This document shows positions 27,854-36,575 of a stretch of DNA of 54,607 nt, one piece after another. The notes beneath the pieces are model-generated. The model searched no databases. It saw only the letters and a program-made list of their open reading frames with translations, and had not been told where the DNA came from. The DNA comes from Deltaproteobacteria bacterium. GTDB taxonomy: Bacteria > Desulfobacterota > Desulfobacteria > Desulfobacterales > B30-G6. The stretch lies in assembly GCA_022340465.1 (NCBI GenBank), contig JAJDNW010000037.1, forward strand, positions 1-54,607, given 5' to 3'. Numbering within the stretch: the first letter of the stretch is position 1; every line of letters starts with the position of its first letter. The position numbers and the translations under genes were made by a program.

Positions 27854-28318
27854 ATGACCAAAAAGACCATATGTTTAGCCGCCTTTTTAGCCGCGTTGAT
27901 TTGTATCGCACAACCCGCGCTGGCCGCCGGTCCGAACAGCGTCCGGTGGCACTCCTATGCGGAGGGGATGGCCCTGCGAAAATCGATGGCCAAAAAGGTT
28001 TTTATCAATTTTTACGCCACGTGGTGCGGTTTCTGCAAGAGGATGGACACCAAGACCTTCACCGACAAGGCGGTCATCGACTATCTTGAAAAAAACTTCA
28101 TCGCCGTGAAGGTGGATGTGGACAAGGAACGAAATGTGGCCGCGCAATACAATATCAGCCCGTTGCCGGATACGTGGTTCATCTCGGAAACGGGCGATGC
28201 CATCGGAAACAGGCCGGGTTTCATCGGGGCCGACGACCTGCTGCCGGTACTTAAATTCATCCACACGGAAAGCTATTTGAAAATGTCTTACGTGCAGTTC
28301 CTCGAATCGCAGAAGTGA
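27854..28318 (+). CDS. periplasmic thioredoxin-fold protein
   Basis: A 154-residue exported thioredoxin. Residues 1-24 form a signal peptide ending in AQPALAA; the redox site is YATWCGFCKRM, followed by a thioredoxin_7/DsbD-gamma-like fold (VKVDVDKERNVAAQYNISPLPDTWFIS) containing the cis-Pro segment. It starts 5 nt after ccdA, and the pairing strongly suggests that CcdA reduces it. I chose the ATG at 27854 because it begins the signal peptide; longer frames read back into ccdA. Confidence 0.9.
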   Translation: MTKKTICLAAFLAALICIAQPALAAGPNSVRWHSYAEGMALRKSMAKKVFINFYATWCGFCKRMDTKTFTDKAVIDYLEKNFIAVKVDVDKERNVAAQYNISPLPDTWFISETGDAIGNRPGFIGADDLLPVLKFIHTESYLKMSYVQFLESQK

Positions 28319-28347
28319 CAACTTCGGATCAGGGCTTGACCTTTCAC

Positions 28348-28389
28348 GGTTTACGGCATACGGCTCAGGGTGCAGGGCTCGAGGTGCAG
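28348..28389. repeat. degenerate 7-nt-period array
   Basis: Six heptamers in phase: GGTTTAC, GGCATAC, GGCTCAG, GGTGCAG, GGCTCGA, GGTGCAG. All begin GG and the sixth repeats the fourth. It begins 30 nt after the thioredoxin stop codon. Confidence 0.75.
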
Positions 28390-28418
28390 ACCGATCAACG
28401 CACGATGCTTTGAAAGTG

Positions 28419-28481
28419 CCTTGCGCCTTGGGCCTTGCGCCGCACGTTTTACGCTTCACACCTCACATTTCACGATTCAAG
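28419..28481. repeat. degenerate 7-nt-period array
   Basis: Nine heptamers in phase: CCTTGCG, CCTTGGG, CCTTGCG, CCGCACG, TTTTACG, CTTCACA, CCTCACA, TTTCACG, ATTCAAG. Neighbouring units resemble each other more than distant ones. It lies 29 nt after the preceding array and just before the end of the leftward gene at 28496. Confidence 0.75.
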
Positions 28482-28495
28482 ATGTAACAATTTTC

Positions 28496-28759
28496 CTACA
28501 GCAGCCCCGACCCCCGTCTTGCATTCCTCATGACCAGGCGGACGACGGTAGAGACGATCACCCCCAGACTCATCAAGACCAGCAGCACGGGCACCCAGGT
28601 ATCCCCCCGGTACTCGGGCACCTCACGCGCGGCGACGATCCCGATAATACTGAAAAGCAGTATGACCGTCATCAGTGCCACGACCGAGTAGCAGACCGCG
28701 TCGGAATCATACCACGGTACGATGGCCCTTCTGAAAAGCGGTGTGCTTGCCTGCCCCAT
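28496..28759 (-). CDS. small membrane protein, function unknown
   Basis: An 87-residue protein with two strong hydrophobic segments (about 23-44 and 56-76) joined by a short charged loop, REVPEYRGDTW, and a basic C-terminus RLVMRNARRGSG. The topology predicts both termini in the cytoplasm. I recognise no named family. It stands alone on the minus strand between convergent and divergent plus-strand genes. Composition and topology support a real gene, but there is no functional clue. Confidence 0.6.
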   Translation of the reverse strand: MGQASTPLFRRAIVPWYDSDAVCYSVVALMTVILLFSIIGIVAAREVPEYRGDTWVPVLLVLMSLGVIVSTVVRLVMRNARRGSGLL

Positions 28760-29103
28760 GTTTTTTCGGCGCTCCCCCCGATGATGAACATACGTGTGAC
28801 AATCGATCCCAATTTAGGCCGATACAACCCCCGGCGCTGCAACTGCGGGATTGACGTTCGGTGCGGGTACGAGAATACCATGCCCGAAGGGCACTTTCAA
28901 GCGCAACATATTGAATATTTATATTGACAAACAACAACATGTTGTTGTAGAAGCGATCCTGTTGCTGCTCGACTTTGCTGCCCGATTCTGTCCAGCAATA
29001 TCACGTAAAAAAATCATTCGTTGCGACCCAGAATCAGCCACCGCAGATACCAGGAAATCAACTTCTGATTTGATGAATCATACAACCGTGGGGGGGGATA
29101 CCC
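28760..29103. other. intergenic region upstream of nrdD
   Basis: A 344-nt gap. It holds a TTGACA element with a perfect palindrome (28924-28951), AT-rich sequence before and after it, and GGGGGGG just before the nrdD start. No gene is supported. Confidence 0.6.
28924..28951 (+). promoter_or_regulatory. nrdD promoter with an overlapping palindromic operator
   Basis: TTGACA (28924-28929) is followed by a perfect 18-bp palindrome ACAACAACATGTTGTTGT (28931-28948); a weak -10 TGTAGA lies at 28946-28951. A protein bound to the palindrome would occlude the promoter spacer. It does not match the NrdR box I know closely, nor an FNR box. Confidence 0.55.
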
Positions 29104-31251
29104 GTGTTCGATCAGATTAAAAAGCGTGACGGCAGAATTCAGGAATTCGATTCCGCCAACATCACGGCGGCCATTGCCAAAGCCGGTGGGGCCACCGGTG
29201 AATTCAAAACCCGCGAAGCCAGGAAACTGACCTTGAAAGTGCTCACCCTGGCGCACGAGCTGAAACTGGGCCCGGTTCCCGAAGTCGAAGAAATCCAGGA
29301 CATCGTCGAGCGGGTCCTTCTGGACTCTCCTTTTCACCGCACGGCCAAAGCGTATATCCTCTACCGCGAGCAGCATGCCCAGATCCGCAAGATCGCCACC
29401 AAAGCCAACGTCGACCTGGTGGATCACTACATCCAGAAGCTGGACTGGAAAATCAAGGAAAACAGCAACATGTGCTACAGCCTGCAGGGCCTGAACAACT
29501 ACATCAGTTCGGATGTTACCTCCGAGTATTGGCTGAACAGCATCTATCCCCCGAAAATCAGAAGGGCCCACAAGGGAGGAGACATCCACATTCACGACCT
29601 GAGCCTGCTGTCCGTCTATTGCGTGGGGTGGGATTTGAAGGACCTTTTGCGAATGGGGTTCAAGGGAGTGGAAGGCAAGGTCGAGAGCGCGCCCCCCAAA
29701 CACCTGCGTTCCGCCCTGGGCCAAATCGTCAACTTTTTCTACACCCTCCAGGGCGAGGCGGCCGGCGCTCAGGCGCTGTCCAACTTCGATACCCTGCTGG
29801 CCCCTTTCGTCCGCTATGACGATCTGTCGTATGAAGACGTCAAACAGGCCCTTCAGGAATTCGTTTTCAACATCAATATCCCGACCCGTGTCGGCTTCCA
29901 GACGCCTTTCACCAATATTACCATGGATCTTTTCGTCCCCTCCACGCTCAAGGACCACCCGGTCATTGCCGGCGGCGTAGAACGCCCGGAGACCTATGCG
30001 GAATTCCAGCAGGAGATGGACGTCATCAACCAGGCCTTCGCCGAAGTGATGATGAACGGGGATGCCAAGGGGCGCGTGTTCACCTTCCCCATCCCGACCT
30101 ACAACATCACCGCCGATTTCGACTGGGACAACCCCAATCTCGACGCTGTTTGGAAAATGACCGGCAAGTACGGCATCCCCTACTTCTCGAACTTCGTCAA
30201 CTCCGACATGTCCCCCGAGGATGCGCGCTCCATGTGCTGCAGGCTGCGGCTGGACAATCGCGAATTGCTCAAACGCGGTGGCGGGCTTTTCGGCGCCAAC
30301 CCGCTTACCGGTTCCATCGGCGTGGTCACCATCAACCTTCCCCGCATCGGCTATACGGCTCAGAACGAAGAGGAATTCTTTCATTGCCTTAAAGACAGGA
30401 TCATGCTGTCCATCGAGAGTCTGGCCATCAAAAGGAAGGTCCTGGAGCGGTTCACCGAAAAAAACCTGTATCCCTACTCGAAATTCTACCTGCGTGAAAT
30501 CAGGGAGGGGTCCGGCCGCTATTGGAAGAATCATTTTTCGACGATCGGCATCATCGGTATGAACGAGGCTTGCCTCAATTTTATGAATGCAGACATCGCC
30601 AGCAAACAGGGCCGGGGGTTCGCCCTGACGGTCATGGACTTCATCCGCGACCTTATTTCCGAGGTGCAGGAGGAGACCGGCGACATTTTCAACCTCGAAG
30701 CGACACCGGCCGAAGGAACGTCCTACAGGCTGGCCATGATGGACAAACGGCTTTATCCGGACATCATCTGCGCCAACCAGGCGGATTTTAAAACGGGCGC
30801 CGCGCCTTACTACACCAATTCCACCCAGCTCCCGGTGAATTACACGGACGATATTTTCGAAACCCTCATGCTGCAGGATGAATTGCAGACCAAGTACACC
30901 GGCGGCACCGTGCTGCACGTCTTTCTCGGTGAACAGGTGGAGGACATCCGGGTGACCAAGGGACTCATCCGCAAAATCGCAGGCAACTTCCGGCTGCCCT
31001 ATTTTACCCTGTCTCCCACCTTCAGCGTCTGCCCCTCGCACGGCTATCTGAACGGCCGACAGGACACGTGCAGCCGCTGCAACCAGGAAACGGAAATCTA
31101 CTCCCGGGTGGTGGGGTACCTCCGTCCCGTCAAACAGTGGAACAACGGAAAACAGGCTGAATTCGGCCTGCGCAAAACCTTCAGGGTCGACCCTGCCCCT
31201 GGCGGAAGTGAGCCGGCCTTGCCGGCGGTCAAAGCAACGCCGGCGGCTTAG
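29104..31251 (+). CDS. nrdD: anaerobic (class III) ribonucleoside-triphosphate reductase
   Basis: Glycyl-radical enzyme that makes deoxyribonucleotides without oxygen. The 715-residue protein has an N-terminal ATP-cone regulatory domain (about 1-90, KRDGRIQEFDSANITAAIAKAG), the ten-stranded catalytic barrel, a zinc site CPSHGYLNGRQDTCSRC and the C-terminal radical loop SRVVGYLRPVKQWNNGKQAEF, whose Gly in VVGYL is the radical site. Start is GTG, preceded by a G-rich ribosome-binding site. The activating enzyme gene nrdG follows 19 nt later. Presence of this enzyme agrees with an anaerobic organism. Confidence 0.97.
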   Translation: MFDQIKKRDGRIQEFDSANITAAIAKAGGATGEFKTREARKLTLKVLTLAHELKLGPVPEVEEIQDIVERVLLDSPFHRTAKAYILYREQHAQIRKIATKANVDLVDHYIQKLDWKIKENSNMCYSLQGLNNYISSDVTSEYWLNSIYPPKIRRAHKGGDIHIHDLSLLSVYCVGWDLKDLLRMGFKGVEGKVESAPPKHLRSALGQIVNFFYTLQGEAAGAQALSNFDTLLAPFVRYDDLSYEDVKQALQEFVFNINIPTRVGFQTPFTNITMDLFVPSTLKDHPVIAGGVERPETYAEFQQEMDVINQAFAEVMMNGDAKGRVFTFPIPTYNITADFDWDNPNLDAVWKMTGKYGIPYFSNFVNSDMSPEDARSMCCRLRLDNRELLKRGGGLFGANPLTGSIGVVTINLPRIGYTAQNEEEFFHCLKDRIMLSIESLAIKRKVLERFTEKNLYPYSKFYLREIREGSGRYWKNHFSTIGIIGMNEACLNFMNADIASKQGRGFALTVMDFIRDLISEVQEETGDIFNLEATPAEGTSYRLAMMDKRLYPDIICANQADFKTGAAPYYTNSTQLPVNYTDDIFETLMLQDELQTKYTGGTVLHVFLGEQVEDIRVTKGLIRKIAGNFRLPYFTLSPTFSVCPSHGYLNGRQDTCSRCNQETEIYSRVVGYLRPVKQWNNGKQAEFGLRKTFRVDPAPGGSEPALPAVKATPAA

Positions 31252-31270
31252 GTACGAAAGAGGTCAACCG

Positions 31271-31975
31271 ATGATTTTCGGCGCCATCAGAAAATTCAGC
31301 ACCATCGACTACCCGGGAAAACTGGCGTGCGTGCTGGGGACCAAGGGCTGCAACATGCACTGTCACTGGTGCCACAACTACAGCCTGTTATCTCACGAAT
31401 TTTCATCCGAATGCCAAATCATCTCCGAAAACGACGTCTTCGACTTTTTGCGGGACCGGTCGGGATTCATCGAAGGGGTGGTGATTTCAGGCGGTGAACC
31501 GACCCTGCACAAAGACCTGCCCGCTTTCTGCGGCAGGGTAAAAGCGATGGCATTCGACGTCAAACTGGACACCAACGGCACCCATCCGGAAATGGTCGCA
31601 CAACTCGTCCGGGAACGACTCGTCGACTACGTGGCCATGGACATCAAAACCGATTTCAAACAATATCCCTCCCTGACCAAAAAGGAATTTAAGCCGGAAA
31701 AAATCAGGCAGAGCATCGACCTTTTGCTGCAGGGGTCGATACCCTACGAATTCAGAACCACCTGTGTAAAGCCCTTTGTCAACACGACCAATATCGAACA
31801 CATCGGTGAGCTGATCCGGGGGGCCGCGCAATTATTCCTTCAGAAATTCGACCACACCCATGTTCAGGAGAACAGCAATTACGCGGCGAACCCTGCCGCC
31901 GGCTTCGATGATGCCGAAATGGAGGAGCTGCGCTGCAGGGTGGAGCCCTACGTTGCCGCGTGCAGCATCCGTTAG
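31271..31975 (+). CDS. nrdG: anaerobic ribonucleotide reductase activating protein
   Basis: Radical-SAM enzyme that generates the glycyl radical on NrdD. The 234-residue protein begins MIFGAIRKFSTIDYPGKLACVLGTKGC and has the [4Fe-4S] motif C-x3-C-x2-C as CNMHCHWC (27-34), then VVISGGEPTLHKDL. This longer form is typical of NrdG enzymes paired with non-enterobacterial NrdD. Start ATG follows AGAGG; an upstream ATG at 31208 lies inside nrdD and is rejected. Confidence 0.94.
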   Translation: MIFGAIRKFSTIDYPGKLACVLGTKGCNMHCHWCHNYSLLSHEFSSECQIISENDVFDFLRDRSGFIEGVVISGGEPTLHKDLPAFCGRVKAMAFDVKLDTNGTHPEMVAQLVRERLVDYVAMDIKTDFKQYPSLTKKEFKPEKIRQSIDLLLQGSIPYEFRTTCVKPFVNTTNIEHIGELIRGAAQLFLQKFDHTHVQENSNYAANPAAGFDDAEMEELRCRVEPYVAACSIR

Positions 31976-32142
31976 AGCGGTTTGCACCTCGATCCATACG
32001 CCCTGAGCCGTATTCCGTTTTTCATCATCAATCCCTTGGCCACAGCAGGCTATGCCTTGGCTTGATAGGGTGATTTGAAAAATAAACCCGCCATTCGCTC
32101 AGGGCATGCGGAACAGAATGCTGACAAACACCATAGCCCCCC

Positions 32143-32219
32143 CTCCGATCTCCGGCCTCCGATCCCGGTTTTACCCTACCGCCCAGGTTCGCTATACGCC
32201 ATTCACATACTGTATCCTA
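32143..32219. repeat. degenerate 7-nt-period tract
   Basis: Eleven heptamers in phase, beginning CTCCGAT, CTCCGGC, CTCCGAT, CCCGGTT, TTACCCT, ACCGCCC, AGGTTCG, CTATACG. The first four units are clearly related; later ones drift. Confidence 0.6.
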
Positions 32220-32233
32220 TTCATTTTTTTCTC

Positions 32234-32263
32234 TTGACACCGAAGACCCTTTTTCCATATTGT
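32234..32263 (+). promoter_or_regulatory. promoter of the propionyl-CoA synthetase-like gene
   Basis: TTGACA (32234-32239), 18-nt spacer, TATTGT (32258-32263), giving a leader of about 100 nt. Confidence 0.55.
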
Positions 32264-32370
32264 CCTTAAGCGTACCCAGCCCTCAAATTTGCAGCTATGA
32301 GGATACGTCAACGACCCCTTACACCGCCTCCGTTAAGCGGCACACAACGGTTCACAGAAAGGAGAAGATC

Positions 32371-34281
32371 ATGGCCAATCCCTATGACGAAGCGTTCGAA
32401 CAGTCCATCCACAATCCTGATGAATTCTGGGGCAAAGCGGCAGAAGACTGCCACTGGTACAAAAAATGGGACAAGGTGCTCGACGATTCGAACCCCCCTT
32501 TCTACCGGTGGTTCACCGGCGGGGAAATCAACACCTGCTACAACGCGCTGGATCTTCACGTCGAAGAGGGCCGTGGGGATCAGTATGCACTTATTTACGA
32601 CAGTCCGGTAACCGACACGATCAAAAAGTACACCTATTCGCAACTGAGAGATGAAGTCGCCACCTTTGCCGGCGTACTTGCCGCCCAGGGCGTCGGCAAA
32701 GGCGACCGCGTCCTGATATACATGCCCATGGTTCCCGAGGCGGCCATCGCCATGCTCGCGGCGGCGCGCATCGGAGCGGTGCACAGCGTGGTTTTCGGCG
32801 GATTCGCCGCCAATGAGTTGGCGACGCGCATCAACGACGCCAAACCCAAGGCCATTGTCTCGGCGTCCTGCGGCATAGAGGTTGCCAGGGTGATTCCCTA
32901 CAAACCCCTGCTGGACGAAGCGATAGAGCTGTCGGCGCCCGCAAATCGGCCCGATAAATGCATCATCTTTCAGCGCCCCATGCAAAAAGCCCCTTTGATC
33001 GACGGCAGGGATGTCGACTGGGACGACGCGATGGCCGCAGCCAGCCCCCATGACTGCGTCCCCCTGGCGGCGACCGATCCCCTGTACATCCTCTACACCT
33101 CCGGCACGACAGGCCAGCCCAAGGGCGTCGTCAGGGATAACGGCGGCCACGTCGTGGCGCTGAAATGGACCATGAAAAACATCTACAACGTGGATGCCGG
33201 GGATGTGTACTGGGCGGCATCCGATGTGGGCTGGGTCGTCGGTCACTCCTATATCGTATACGGGCCGCTGTTCAAGGGTTGCACCACGATTCTTTTCGAA
33301 GGTAAACCCGTCGGCACGCCCGATGCGGGCGTTTTCTGGCGCGTCATCTCCGAGCACAATGTCAAAACCATGTTTACCGCCCCGACAGCCTTCCGGGCCA
33401 TAAAAAGGGAAGACCCCAAAGCCGAACTGATGAAAAAGTACGACCTCTCCAACTTCGAAGCCCTTTTCCTGGCCGGTGAACGCCTGGATCCCGACACCCT
33501 ACACTGGGCCGAGAAGAGTCTGGGCATACCGGTGATCGACCACTGGTGGCAGACGGAAACGGGTTGGGCCATCTGTGCCAATGCCATCGGCATCCATCAG
33601 TTTCCGGTCAAGGAGGGATCCCCCACCAAACCGGCGCCAGGCTGGAACGTCACGGTGGTCGACCCGGACAATAAACCGGTAAAAGCGGGCGAAATCGGCG
33701 CTTTGGTCGTCAAGCTCCCGCTGCCTCCGGGAAGTCTGCCCACCCTTTGGAACAACGATGAACGCTACATCGAATCCTACCTCGAGGAATTTCCCGGGTA
33801 CTATAAAACCGCCGACGCCGGGTTTATCGATGATAACGGCTATGTCTTCGTCATGTCCAGAACGGATGACATCATCAACGTCGCCGGCCACCGTCTGTCG
33901 ACCGGCGCCATGGAAGAGGTCCTGGCGGACCACCCGGACGTGGCCGAGTGCGCGGTTCTCGGTGTCGAAGACCAACTCAAAGGGCAGGTGCCGGTCGGCT
34001 TTCTGGTCCTGAATGCAGGTGTCGATCGTGATGAAGCGGACATCGTCAAGGAAGTGATTCAGTCGGTGCGCGAAAGGATCGGGCCGGTGGCGTCCTTTAA
34101 AACAGCCACCGTGGTAAAAAGGCTCCCCAAAACAAGGTCCGGCAAAATATTGCGCGGGACGATTCAGAAGATCGCCGACAACAAGGAATACAAGGTCCCG
34201 GCCACCATCGACGACCCGACCATTCTCGGGGAAATGGCAGACGCCCTCACGGGCATCGGCTACGGCAAGGCCCGCAAATAA
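32371..34281 (+). CDS. propionyl-CoA synthetase-like acyl-CoA ligase (PrpE type)
   Basis: ANL-superfamily ligase that activates a short carboxylic acid to its CoA ester through an acyl-adenylate. The 636-residue length and the N-terminal ACAS_N region (YDEAFEQSIHNPDEFWGKAAEDCHWYKKWDKVLDD begins it) match acetyl/propionyl-CoA synthetases. Visible motifs: YTSGTTGQPKGVVRDNGGH, DHWWQTETGW and the acylated catalytic lysine in TRSGKILRGT. The VRDNGGH segment resembles PrpE more than Acs. The ATG at 32371 follows AGGAGA. It is a single gene between its own promoter and a strong terminator. Propionate or acetate as substrate is inference. Confidence 0.88.
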   Translation: MANPYDEAFEQSIHNPDEFWGKAAEDCHWYKKWDKVLDDSNPPFYRWFTGGEINTCYNALDLHVEEGRGDQYALIYDSPVTDTIKKYTYSQLRDEVATFAGVLAAQGVGKGDRVLIYMPMVPEAAIAMLAAARIGAVHSVVFGGFAANELATRINDAKPKAIVSASCGIEVARVIPYKPLLDEAIELSAPANRPDKCIIFQRPMQKAPLIDGRDVDWDDAMAAASPHDCVPLAATDPLYILYTSGTTGQPKGVVRDNGGHVVALKWTMKNIYNVDAGDVYWAASDVGWVVGHSYIVYGPLFKGCTTILFEGKPVGTPDAGVFWRVISEHNVKTMFTAPTAFRAIKREDPKAELMKKYDLSNFEALFLAGERLDPDTLHWAEKSLGIPVIDHWWQTETGWAICANAIGIHQFPVKEGSPTKPAPGWNVTVVDPDNKPVKAGEIGALVVKLPLPPGSLPTLWNNDERYIESYLEEFPGYYKTADAGFIDDNGYVFVMSRTDDIINVAGHRLSTGAMEEVLADHPDVAECAVLGVEDQLKGQVPVGFLVLNAGVDRDEADIVKEVIQSVRERIGPVASFKTATVVKRLPKTRSGKILRGTIQKIADNKEYKVPATIDDPTILGEMADALTGIGYGKARK

Positions 34282-34284
34282 AAA

Positions 34285-34330
34285 AAACAAATTGCCCCCG
34301 CTCTTTGGGGAGCGGGGGCAATTTGTTTTT
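34285..34330. terminator. bidirectional Rho-independent terminator
   Basis: A perfect 19-bp stem (34285-34303 with 34310-34328) with core GCCCCCGCTC/GAGCGGGGGC and loop TTTGGG. T tracts flank both sides on the respective strands. It separates the convergent acyl-CoA ligase and response-regulator genes. Confidence 0.93.
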
Positions 34331-34679
34331 AGCCGATGGTATTCTTGACGATGCCGATGATCTTTTCCGGGTCGAAGGGTTTGCTCACAAAGGCCACGGC
34401 TCCCTTGACGGCGTGGTCCCCGTCGATGCCGCTGATGACGATTACCGGAATATCCCGCAGGGTCTTGTCCTGCCTCAGCCTGCGGTAGAATCTCGGTCCC
34501 CATTCGCCCGGCATTTGCAAGTCGAGGGTTATGAGGTCTGGCATCTCGCTGCGCACCTTCTCCAATCCCTCCCTGGTGTCGGAAGCAGAACAGGTGGCAT
34601 AGCCGTTGTCGCTGAAAACGGCCTTCAGGTATTTCACTATGGCCGGGTCGTCATCGATGATCATTATTTTTTTTACCAT
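34329..34679 (-). CDS. CheY-like single-domain response regulator
   Basis: A 116-residue receiver domain with acidic pocket IDDD (8-11), phosphoacceptor Asp53 in LITLDLQMPG, conserved Ser in VIVISG and Lys in FVSKPFDP. No output domain follows. I chose the ATG at 34679 because a GGGGGAGC site precedes it; an in-frame ATG at 34709 is less likely. It is the last gene after tmcA, 33 nt away, so probably transcribed with the Tmc operon. A cognate kinase is not in the window. Confidence 0.9.
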   Translation of the reverse strand: MVKKIMIIDDDPAIVKYLKAVFSDNGYATCSASDTREGLEKVRSEMPDLITLDLQMPGEWGPRFYRRLRQDKTLRDIPVIVISGIDGDHAVKGAVAFVSKPFDPEKIIGIVKNTIG

Positions 34680-34712
34680 GCCGCTCCCCCCCTTGCCGCG
34701 CTTCGACACTCG

Positions 34713-35093
34713 CTATTTCCGGTGGCACTCTCCACATGTGATCGGCCCCTTTTTCAATTCCATGTGGCACCCCTTGCAGTTAAGGTGAAACGCCTTCATC
34801 AGCCCCGGCATGCCGTCGCTTGCTTCCAAGCCATGGCAGTCGGAACACAGCTCGCCTTCCGAAGATTCATCTTCAAGCTTTACGCCATCCTCGTAGACAT
34901 GGTGACACGTGTTGCACGCATCGATTTCGGCGGTTTCATTATGCGCCTCATGGACGAAAACCGCCGGCGGCCTTTCCGGCTTCGGAAAGACACGGTTGTC
35001 CACTACCACCATCTCTTCCTGCGAGTAGGCGGTAACGAAAACCAGTATGGTAATCACGAAAGCGCCGAACATGTAAACGACACGCTTATTCAT
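34713..35093 (-). CDS. tmcA: periplasmic tetraheme cytochrome c3, TmcA-like
   Basis: Exported electron carrier that links periplasmic hydrogenases or formate dehydrogenases to the Tmc membrane complex. The 126-residue protein has an N-terminal signal segment (about 5-24) and four heme motifs CNTCH (60-64), CSDCH (83-87), CKGCH (106-110) and CGECH (120-124). Extra His residues at 48, 51, 65 and 103 are candidate axial ligands. Size and heme number fit type II (acidic) cytochrome c3. The neighbouring tmcB, tmcC and tmcD homologues make the TmcA identity likely. Confidence 0.88.
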   Translation of the reverse strand: MNKRVVYMFGAFVITILVFVTAYSQEEMVVVDNRVFPKPERPPAVFVHEAHNETAEIDACNTCHHVYEDGVKLEDESSEGELCSDCHGLEASDGMPGLMKAFHLNCKGCHMELKKGPITCGECHRK

Positions 35094-35153
35094 CCGATCC
35101 TCCCATGGCCCGTTTCGATCGATACGAGGCAGCGCTTAACCGGCGGCCGATGC

Positions 35154-36494
35154 TCATTCGGCCCCGGGCTTCTCGATGGCTTCATATAGGATGTCACTGA
35201 AAAATTTTACTTCCAGGCCGATGTTATGAAACTCCACCAGGTCGTGCAGGCCGCTGTGGCAGTTGTGGCAAGGCGTCAGCAGGGTTTTTGCGCCCCTGGC
35301 CTTGGCCGCGAACAGCTGTTCCGCCTTGACGCGGTTTCCCTCGATGCGCGTCATTTTGAAAGGGGGGCCGCAGTTGATGACGCCTCCCCCGGCGGAGCAG
35401 CAGTAGTTATGCTCCCGGTTGGGGTGCATCTCTATCAGCGTTTCACACATGGCGCGCACCACTTCACGGGATTTCTCCCCCAATCCGCCTCCCCGGACGA
35501 CATTGCAGGGATCGTGCAGCGTGACCGGGTCTGCATACTTCTTGGCGATGGTGAGCTTGCCCTGGGTCAACAGCTCGTGATAGAATTCGATGGCGTGCAC
35601 GATGGGAATCGGCGGCATCTTCCAGCCCAGCCAGCGGTTGCCCATGTCGTAAACGGAGCGAAAAGCATGCCCGCACTCGCCCATGACGATCCTTTTGACC
35701 CGCAGCCTCTGGGCCGTCTCGAAATGGGTTCGCTTCAGCCGGCCCATGATTTCGTTGTCGCCGGTGAACATGGCCATGTCGCTGTTGTCCCAGCCAACGG
35801 TCGCCGGCATGGTCCAGTTCACCCCGGCGACATCCATGATCACGGCCATCTGGTAAATCAGCTGGGCCTGAAATTTAGGTTCCGGGGCGATGACGGAATA
35901 CATGATGTCCGCCCCCTCTTTTTCCAGGGGAATGCGCAGGGTGGGAATCTCCGCCTGGGCCTCCTCCTCCTGCCACTGCAGCGTGTCCGGCCACTCGTCG
36001 CCCTTGACCCACATCTGGTTCATGGTCACGGAATGGCTGTGGGCCGTGTCCTGGATGTAGAGCGGTGTCACACCGAGTTTGTGAATGATCCGTCTCACCA
36101 CCAGCATGAGATAGGCGATATCGATGCCGAAGGGACAAAATTGGGCACAGCGTTTGCAGAGGTTGCACTGGGCATGGGCGATCAGTGCGGCCCTTCTAAT
36201 CACATCGGGTCCGACCCTGCCCTTTTGTTTGAGCATCTCCCACAGGGTCTGCTTGACCTTGCCCACCGGGCTGAAGTGAGGGTCTTTATCATGGGAAAGG
36301 TAGTAATGGCAGGCATCGGAGCACAAACCGCAGTGAATGCACGTGTCGACATACGCTTTCAGGCGGGCGCCGGTCTCCCCCTTGATCACCTCGTTGATAA
36401 CGGATTCGATTTTCTGGGCGCTCAGGTTCGAAATGCCAGCCTCGATGCCTTCATCAATCGTCGGGGCGCGTTCCTTTTTCACGGGTGCGGACAT
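35154..36494 (-). CDS. tmcB: TmcB: HdrD/DsrK-like iron-sulfur protein
   Basis: Cytoplasmic-face redox subunit of the Tmc complex. About 446 residues with two [4Fe-4S] motifs, CIHCGLCSDACH (52-63) and CNLCKRCAQFCP. Two CCG-type domains follow, the second with HDPCNVVRGG, YCCSAGGGVINCG and TPCHNCHSG, as in HdrD and DsrK, where they hold a special [4Fe-4S] cluster for disulfide chemistry. The start ATG at 36494 follows GGGGGGAAG at good spacing; the ATG at 36512 would contain that site. It lies 60 nt before tmcA and 159 nt after tmcC. Confidence 0.9.
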   Translation of the reverse strand: MSAPVKKERAPTIDEGIEAGISNLSAQKIESVINEVIKGETGARLKAYVDTCIHCGLCSDACHYYLSHDKDPHFSPVGKVKQTLWEMLKQKGRVGPDVIRRAALIAHAQCNLCKRCAQFCPFGIDIAYLMLVVRRIIHKLGVTPLYIQDTAHSHSVTMNQMWVKGDEWPDTLQWQEEEAQAEIPTLRIPLEKEGADIMYSVIAPEPKFQAQLIYQMAVIMDVAGVNWTMPATVGWDNSDMAMFTGDNEIMGRLKRTHFETAQRLRVKRIVMGECGHAFRSVYDMGNRWLGWKMPPIPIVHAIEFYHELLTQGKLTIAKKYADPVTLHDPCNVVRGGGLGEKSREVVRAMCETLIEMHPNREHNYCCSAGGGVINCGPPFKMTRIEGNRVKAEQLFAAKARGAKTLLTPCHNCHSGLHDLVEFHNIGLEVKFFSDILYEAIEKPGAE

Positions 36495-36575
36495 GCTTTT
36501 TCTTCCCCCCATATGTTTCGCACTGCTCGAGCTATTTTTAGACCTTTTATCAGAAGGGCCTCATCTCGCAGAAGC

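Larger units (their letters stand above)
31976..32370. other. intergenic region between nrdG and the acyl-CoA synthetase
   Basis: A 395-nt gap with a heptamer-phase tract (32143-32219), a promoter (32234-32263) and a leader of about 100 nt ending in AGGAGA. No gene or clear terminator is seen. Confidence 0.6.

Noticed and set aside
28924-28951. NrdR box or FNR box assignment for the nrdD palindrome
   Set aside because: The centre CATG and 18-bp length do not match the NrdR consensus, and TTGAT-N4-ATCAA is absent, so I left the regulator unnamed.
29014-31041. 675-codon open frame on the minus strand across nrdD
   Set aside because: Antisense shadow of nrdD; composition is dominated by His/Gly/Val/Asp from reversed GC-rich codons and no motif is recognisable.
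29104-31251. NrdD thought to lack a standard zinc site or radical loop because of CPSH and RVVGYL
   Set aside because: Cys-x2-His and RVVGYLRPV-type variants fit the longer NrdD branch as I know it, so this is not a defect.
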